NCBI GenBank assembly: GCA_032718565.1 | Contig: JAVGVS010000017.1 | Location: 4,879,866 to 4,943,865 of the forward strand | From: Distichodus sexfasciatus | Taxonomy: Eukaryota; Chordata; Actinopteri; Characiformes; Distichodontidae | Direction of reading: 5' to 3' | DNA length: 64,000 bases | In this document: positions 58,488 to 64,000 of the stretch, in pieces | Position numbering within the stretch: the first letter of the stretch is position 1 | Layout: each line of letters starts with the position of its first letter | Position numbers and translations under genes: made by a program | The notes under the pieces: generated by a model | Databases searched by the model: none | What the model was told of the DNA's origin: nothing | The model's input: the letters and a program-made list of their open reading frames with translations, nothing else

Positions 58488-59144
58488 ATGGTGTTCCTGT
58501 GTACTCTGGTTTTCTTCATGAAAATGCCATGTGAGTATATCTAAATTATTAAATAAGTATACCTAACTTATAAATACGTGATCTATTAATTTAGTGCGAA
58601 TTGTACATCTTGTTGACACTGGTTTGACAAAGTGTTTGAAATTCTCCTTTTATATCCAACACCAGCAAATGTACTGTATATGTACAAGTAACACCAGTGC
58701 ACATTTTATATATTTTTTAATTGCTTTAATCTATTGTCAGTAATTGCTGGTTTAGAATTGCATGTACAGTTTACACTCTATGCATGACAGACATGGCAAG
58801 TACAGTATTTTTCTTTTTTTTTGTTTAACAGGGAGCTGTTTCGCACAGTCTATAGAACCATTGGAGAACACATTACAAGTCCATGCTCTAGTCAATGAAA
58901 AGGTTAATCTCTCCTGCAAGTATGATGGGAAAGTGAATAATCTGCAGTGGTTTAGACAATATCCTGGATTCAGACCTGAATACTTGCTCTCGATCTTACC
59001 ATCATCCACGAGTACGGCTATCCATGCAACACCTCAGATTCCACGAGTAGATGCTAAAGTCAATGACACTGAGAAAAGAGTGGATTTGCTGATTTCTTCA
59101 GCTGCTGTATCAGACTCCGCACTGTACTACTGTGCCCTGAATCC
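58488..59144 (+). CDS. TCR variable segment V23, intact ('S-EPLEN' group)
   Basis: Leader exon 58488-58530 (MVFLCTLVFFMKMP, 43 bp) and V exon 58832-59144, with a 301-bp intron. The V domain opens SCFAQSIEPLENTLQVHALV, then VNLSCKYDGKVNN, LQWFRQYPGFRPEYLLSI and VSDSALYYCALN. WFR replaces WYR. It has a long framework 3 (PRVDAKVNDTEKRVDLLIS). No lesion. V25 is its sister; V22, V24, V26 and V27 are decayed members of the same group. Confidence 0.92.
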
Positions 59145-59182
59145 CACAGTGAAAGGAAACCCAGCGACGCAATACAAAAACT
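59145..59182 (+). other. 23-type RSS of V23
   Basis: Heptamer CACAGTG, 22 bp, nonamer ACAAAAACT. Confidence 0.9.
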
Positions 59183-59569
59183 GTACTGATAGTTGAACTT
59201 CAAAGAAACTAACTAAATAAGTAAGTAAATAGGATCTTTAAAGTACTCCTAAATAATTGCATAAGAGACTCATATTCATCTCTAGAATACAGTATTGTGT
59301 CCTACACCTAATATAGTTTTTCCCCACCTTTCATTGAAATTTCCTTGAACTAATGCTTTCCCCTAGTATAATAGTTTTTCTGTTTAAAATCTTTAGGTAC
59401 ACATTGCAACTGATATAAATATTTGTTATTTTGTATTGTAAAATAAATATTAATTATTTATTATTTTTCCTATATTTCATAAAGACAGTTTATTGTTACT
59501 TTTAGGTTGTTGAAACACTATCATTGAAATGCACTATTGACTTTAAAGCAAAAGTGTCATAACTACATT

Positions 59570-59762
59570 CTTGACAATGTTAATATCTCATGCAAGTATG
59601 ATTGGCATGAGGATAAGATAGTAGTATCAATAGTATTCTGGATTCAGACCTAAATTGTTACTCTCAAGCTTACTGTTTTGTAATGCACTCCATGCAACAC
59701 CTCAGATCCCACGACCAGATGCAAAAGTGTGCACTAATGAATAAAGTGGATTTGCTGCTCAC
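59570..59762 (+). pseudogene. TCR V relic V24
   Basis: Begins VNISCKYDWHEDK, then a frame-broken trace of FRQYPGFRP (CTGGATTCAGACC) and CACCTCAGATCCCACGACC, matching V23. No leader, second cysteine or signal. Nearly the same remnant recurs as V27. Confidence 0.7.
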
Positions 59763-61500
59763 TACTACTACTATTACTACTACTAATACTATTATTGAAA
59801 TGAGGCAAACAATGCAAAACAAAGAAATCTCAGAAGCTTCTATCATAGGCATTAAGACTTCTAACAGTTGTACCTTTTGTTGTTCATGTTAATAACTTTT
59901 ACTTTTAGGATACAGAAAGTGAAGTTAGGGAAAAGCCAAGGATAAACCTTATCAGTCAATAATATAAGACAGAAAATGGAACATGATTGTTGTGCAATCA
60001 GGTAACAGACAAAAGTGACCAATAAGTTCAATGCACTTAGGCGCAATTTAAAACAATTAACTTTTGCAGGATGAACACCAAATTTGCACTGAATGAGCAA
60101 AAATAGAATGTCATAATTAGACTTGTAGTCAAGCCTAAACCAAGACCAAGAGACTACCAAGACCAGAGCGTATTGAGACCAAGACTGAGACCGAGACCAA
60201 AAAAAAAGACTCCCTTAACTTTTGTGTGTTGTTAAGGACTGACATGACGGGTACTGACTGCCACCAAAGTCATCTGACAAAACAGCTAACACCTCCAACA
60301 ACTGTCTAAAGAATGGGAAATATGTAACTGATTTCAGTTATACTTAATTTGTAGATTAAATTGTAACATCAAATTGAAGATACACAATTATAAACTTGAA
60401 ATTGCATCATGTCTCATTGTAGTAGCACTAGCCAAATTATGATATCAACTTCCCTGAAATGGATTAGACCTGTTAAGTCAACACAACGTGATATGCAGAT
60501 GTTATTTAAAAGTCAATGGTCACATTTATTTAGTCAAACAACACCAATTTAAGTAAAATACTGTAATCAAACAATATAAAGACATGCGCACAGTCACATG
60601 AATCAAATGCAAACTACAAATACTACATACCAATACAAACTGCACATCAAATTGTGCATTAATAAGAATAAGGACAAGTGTTTAAAAGATTCTGACATCT
60701 TGCCGATAGCCACTGATAGAGCTAGCTGCCTGTACTTAGCATGTAGTTACACTCTTCACCAGAAATGTTGTCTGCAGAGAAGCTTGCAAAAAAAACAACA
60801 ACCTGTCCCTAAATAATGTATACCGCGCGTGTGAGAAGAACACGTGGTAACAATAATACAGTAATACAATACAATACAAATACTATAATACATAAACATG
60901 ATCTGGTCATCTGAGGTTGGAAAGGTAGGTAAAAGAGTTTGAAGATGGGTAGATGGCTACTGGCTAGCTTACCTTTCAGGGTGTTTATGCTCCAGGTGCC
61001 TGGTGAAGGTTGAGATAGTCCCTGTTCTGTCGATTTATGCTGCCTTGTCTAAAAATGCTACCGTAGCACAAATCGATAGCAGAGGCTATTGATTTACGCT
61101 ACCGCATCGAAAAATGCTACCTTATGGTTTCCTTTTTAAATGGTGTATTTCCCATAACAGTATATGTTTCACAGAAATATAATATTTGTGTAATTCTTTT
61201 AATTAAAAAGAAATTTGTGGAGCATATATGTTGAACCTGTGCTGCAAAAAACTCTTTGTGTTCTATGAACGCAAACTTTATCACTGAAGAATTCGCTGAC
61301 ATTATTTCTGTAACTTACTGACTAGCCTACTACTGCTGACATTACTGTAACCGACTGACTAGGCTTACTGCTCACTGTGATGCTGGATCTAATGTTTAAC
61401 TAGCGCTACACTTGCGTATTTTGATTGGATGAGTGTCAATGTCTGAATCACAACAAAATACATGTATGTCGTTGATTGGTTGCATTTGAAATGTTGCATT
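59763..61500. other. intergenic, no gene
   Basis: An ACT-triplet microsatellite follows V24 at 59763-59793. 60135-60205 is a run of GAGACCAAGACC-like units, common in fish repeats. No V exon or other gene was recognised. Confidence 0.4.
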
Positions 61501-61528
61501 TGAAGCGTGCGACTCTAGTCATAATCTT

Positions 61529-61542
61529 CCAGAGGAGGGCAG
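61529..61542 (+). promoter_or_regulatory. CTCF-like motif
   Basis: CCAGAGGAGGGCAG in CTTCCAGAGGAGGGCAGACT, 540 bp before the V25 box; two positions off the core. Confidence 0.4.
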
Positions 61543-61584
61543 ACTTTGCGCAGAAATAAGATCATGTCATCTGAATTATGCATC

Positions 61585-61810
61585 ATGGGTGGCACAGTGG
61601 TTAGCACTGTCAGCTCACAGTCTTGGGTTCGAGATGCAGGCTCAGTAGGTTGATGGGTGTAAATTGCCCCCCTAAGGATTGGATTTAAGTGTGTTTGTCT
61701 GAGGGTGTGTGCCCTGCGGTGTGATGGTCCCCGCCTCGGACCTGAAGTCCCAAGATTCCGTTCCTTGCAACCCTGATCGGGATCAAGGGGATGATATAAT
61801 GATTGAATGA
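61585..61810 (+). repeat. SINE family 1, diverged
   Basis: GGGTGGCACAGTGGTTAGCA head, GGGTTCGAGATGC, and GATCGGGATCAAGGGGATGA tail. Confidence 0.75.
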
Positions 61811-62081
61811 AATATGCATTACATTTCAAATTGTTGTGAGAATGTTGAATCAATAACTCAATCACTTCTACCATAATCTAGCAAGATAAAAACTCAATTT
61901 ACAAAGATTTCTATTATTTTGGAAATTGTTCAGAGCTCTAAAACAAATTTGTGAATATTTACATATTTACAATAAGCAATAAAAAAAACTACAAAGCAAA
62001 AAATAAGGGATCATTATTTGGTTAATTAAAAATAAACTGTGAGTCCCTTGAGCTGATTTCTCTGATATTAGAGACAATGGT

Positions 62082-62090
62082 AGGAGGAGC
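62082..62090 (+). promoter_or_regulatory. V25 upstream box (AGGAGGAGC)
   Basis: Variant box 61 bp before the first leader ATG. Confidence 0.6.
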
Positions 62091-62151
62091 CAATACAGGT
62101 GTGAATGCAGGAGCCTCTCCTTGCATCTCTTCTTTCTTTCCATACACTGAG

Positions 62152-62645
62152 ATGACTATGGCATTTCTGTACATTTTGATTCTCTTTCTTACAGTGCAAA
62201 GTAAGTGGACCTAATTTGACCTAATTTTATTAAGTACTTATTGACATGTATTTCATATTGAAATTTCCTGACTTTGGCATCAAAAGGTCTTCACAGAAAT
62301 TTCATTGCACCTATTTATTTTAACAGGATATAGTCTCTTACAGTCAGTAGAACCACTTGAAAACAGATCACAGGTCTATGCTGTTCATGATGATGTTACT
62401 CTCTCCTGCAAATATGAAGGCACTGCAACCACCATAAATAATCTGCAGTGGTATCGGCAATATCCTGGATTCAGACCTGAATACTTGCTCTCAATCTTGC
62501 CCACTTCAACAAGTATTGCGATTCACACAAAACCTCCAGCACCGCGAGTAGATGCTAAAGTCAGTGACACTGAGAAAAGATTGAATTTGATGATTTCTTC
62601 TGCTGCACTGTCAGACTCTGCAGTCTACTACTGTGCCCTGGTGCC
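62152..62645 (+). CDS. TCR variable segment V25, intact
   Basis: Leader exon 62152-62200 (MTMAFLYILILFLTVQ; second ATG 62158 gives 43 bp as in V23) and V exon 62327-62645. The domain opens YSLLQSVEPLENRSQVYAVH, then VTLSCKYEGTAT, LQWYRQYPGFRPEYLLSI and LSDSAVYYCALV. NRS is a possible glycosylation site. Open and complete; sister of V23. Confidence 0.92.
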
Positions 62646-62683
62646 CACAGTGACAGGAAACCCAGCTACACATAACAAAAACT
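62646..62683 (+). other. 23-type RSS of V25
   Basis: Heptamer CACAGTG, 22 bp, nonamer ACAAAAACT. Confidence 0.9.
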
Positions 62684-62739
62684 GTTGTCACAGTTATTGG
62701 GCATAATAAACACTTACTGTTTAATCACATACTGCATTT

Positions 62740-62960
62740 GGCGGAGTGGTTAGCACTGTTGTCTCACAGCAAGAAGGTCCTAGGTTCGATCCCTGGATTG
62801 GGCGTAGGTTGTGTGTGCACTACTCTTGCTTGCTCCAGGAGCTCTAGTTTCATCCCACTATCCAAAAAAACACAGCTAGGTTGATTTGCTACTCTAAAGT
62901 TCCCTCAGTGTGTGTACAGAATGTGAGTTGGTGTGTGTGTGTGTGTGTGTGTGCATCTTT
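62740..62960 (+). repeat. SINE family 1 with (GT)n
   Basis: GCGGAGTGGTTAGCACTGTT head with B-box-like GGTTCGATCCC; a (GT)n run at 62930-62953 near the 3' side. Confidence 0.78.
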
Positions 62961-63049
62961 GAATGAAATTGACAGCCCCAGGGCTTTCAGCTTCTGGGAG
63001 AATGTACGCTGTGTGCAAAGTTTCTCATTCTAGATTACATGGGCTAAGT

Positions 63050-63182
63050 TTCCAAAGCTCAACCTCCAATTCCTGGAATATCAATCAAACACCTCAAAGA
63101 GTTAAGCAGATTGGATCTGGAAATCTCGATATCTGTAGTGTCAGACTCTACACTGTACTTCTGTGCTCTGAATCCTGCATTT
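63050..63182 (+). pseudogene. TCR V relic V26
   Basis: CTGGAAATCTCGATATCTGT and GTGTCAGACTCTACACTGTA, followed by TTCTGTGCTCTGAATCC, are the 3' end of a V exon (VSDSTLYFCALNP in a broken frame). ACAAAAACT follows 23 bp after a ruined heptamer. Nothing 5' is recognisable; a SINE lies upstream. Confidence 0.6.
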
Positions 63183-63261
63183 AGAAGGAAATGAAGTTTC
63201 AAAATACAAAAACTGTACTGACAATTGAAACTTCAAATACAGATAGCAGTAAGTAAGAAAA

Positions 63262-63294
63262 CAAACAAACAAACAAACAAACAAATAAATAAAT
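63262..63294. repeat. (AAAC)n(AAAT)n microsatellite
   Basis: Repeated ACAA units followed by ATAA units. Confidence 0.85.
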
Positions 63295-63699
63295 AGGATC
63301 TATAAAGTACTCTTGTTCTTAAGATCTCTATGATACTTCAGCAGTATTGTGCTCTACAAATAAAGTTGTAATTTTTGAAAAATCTTCCTACCTTTCATTC
63401 AAAACACACCAAAAATGCAATAACCCATGAAATATTGCTGAATGTGTTCAAATTCTTCATATCATTTTATGCAGTACTTTATATTTAAAAGTATAAAGCA
63501 CTGTAAAAATGACCATGGTGACTTTTCAGCTTACAGAATGATCCTGTGTTGATCATCTCTTCTCTCTCCTCAACACTCATAGCTCCTATTAAACTTTTCA
63601 GAGTTAGTAATAAAAAATGAATATACATTTCATTTATTTATTATTTGTCCTATATTAGCATTTTTATGAGGGAATAACTACTTCATGTCTACTTTCTTG

Positions 63700-63886
63700 A
63701 CAGTGTTAATCTCTTCTGCAAGTATGATTGGCATGTGAATAAGCTGGTAGTATAAAGAGTATCCTGGATTCAGACCTAAATTCTTACTCTCAAGCTCACT
63801 TTTTCCATGACAAATGCACTCCATGCAACACCTCAGATCCCATTAACAGAGTCAGGCTCTGCGGTGTATTACTGATCCCTGGAAGC
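63700..63886 (+). pseudogene. TCR V relic V27
   Basis: VNLFCKYDWHVNK, then stop-broken traces of PGFRP and TPQIP, a deletion, and SGSAVYY followed by TGA where cysteine should be. The signal survives partly at 63887-63924: CACAGTG, 22 bp, CAAAATCTG. A sister of V24 (same KYDWH block). Confidence 0.75.
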
Positions 63887-64000
63887 CACAGTGAGACAAA
63901 ACCCAGCTACACAATCAAAATCTGTAAAACAAAAAATCCAGAACACTATGTAAAATTTTTTTTGGATCAATGAGTTTGTTCCATCTCCTGAAATGAGGCA

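Noticed and set aside
12900..64000. J, D or C segments of the T-cell receptor
   Set aside because: No FGxGT-type J motif next to a 12-type signal and no constant-domain exon was seen on either strand by eye.

Overview
This is vertebrate, almost certainly teleost, genomic DNA. Genes are split by GT-AG introns, intergenic DNA is AT-rich, and the repeats are typical of fish: Tc1/mariner, hAT-type elements with 8-bp target duplications, CR1/L2-like and L1 LINEs, and tRNA-headed SINEs. The species cannot be fixed from sequence alone.

Left part (about 0.7-11.9 kb): a complete 19-exon gene on the + strand encodes a 1010-residue glycoside hydrolase family 38 alpha-mannosidase of the MAN2B2 type. Its introns hold several transposons: a Tc1 inside a SINE, a hAT-type element with a perfect 8-bp duplication, a palindromic MITE and a 5'-truncated L1. 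A possible divergent first exon lies just upstream on the - strand.

Right part (about 13-64 kb): a cluster of T-cell receptor variable segments, most likely the V region of the TRA/TRD locus, all on the + strand. I count 27 V genes, pseudogenes or relics; 12 look intact by eye. Each intact unit has a leader exon of about 40 bp ending in phase 1, a V exon with the two cysteines and the WYR or WFR motif, and a 23-type recombination signal (heptamer, 22-23 bp, nonamer). Most carry a GGGTGGAGC-like box 52-92 bp before the leader. I saw no D, J or C segment, so recombination partners lie outside the window.

The V genes fall into four groups by eye: a 'LAQ-I-PL' group (most of the middle), a 'GADQIGP' group (V8, V17, V18, V20), a 'S-EPLEN' group at the right end (V22-V27), and the diverged pair V2/V3. 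Pseudogenes arise by single stops, deletions, loss of start or heptamer, and transposon insertion. A CTCF-like motif recurs in the spacers of several V units.

Between V units lie three larger LINE copies (one nested in another at 44.5-51.3 kb), eleven SINE copies and several hAT-type elements. Two exon-like open frames (12.6 kb, +; 35.6-35.8 kb, -) are not explained by V genes or recognised repeats.
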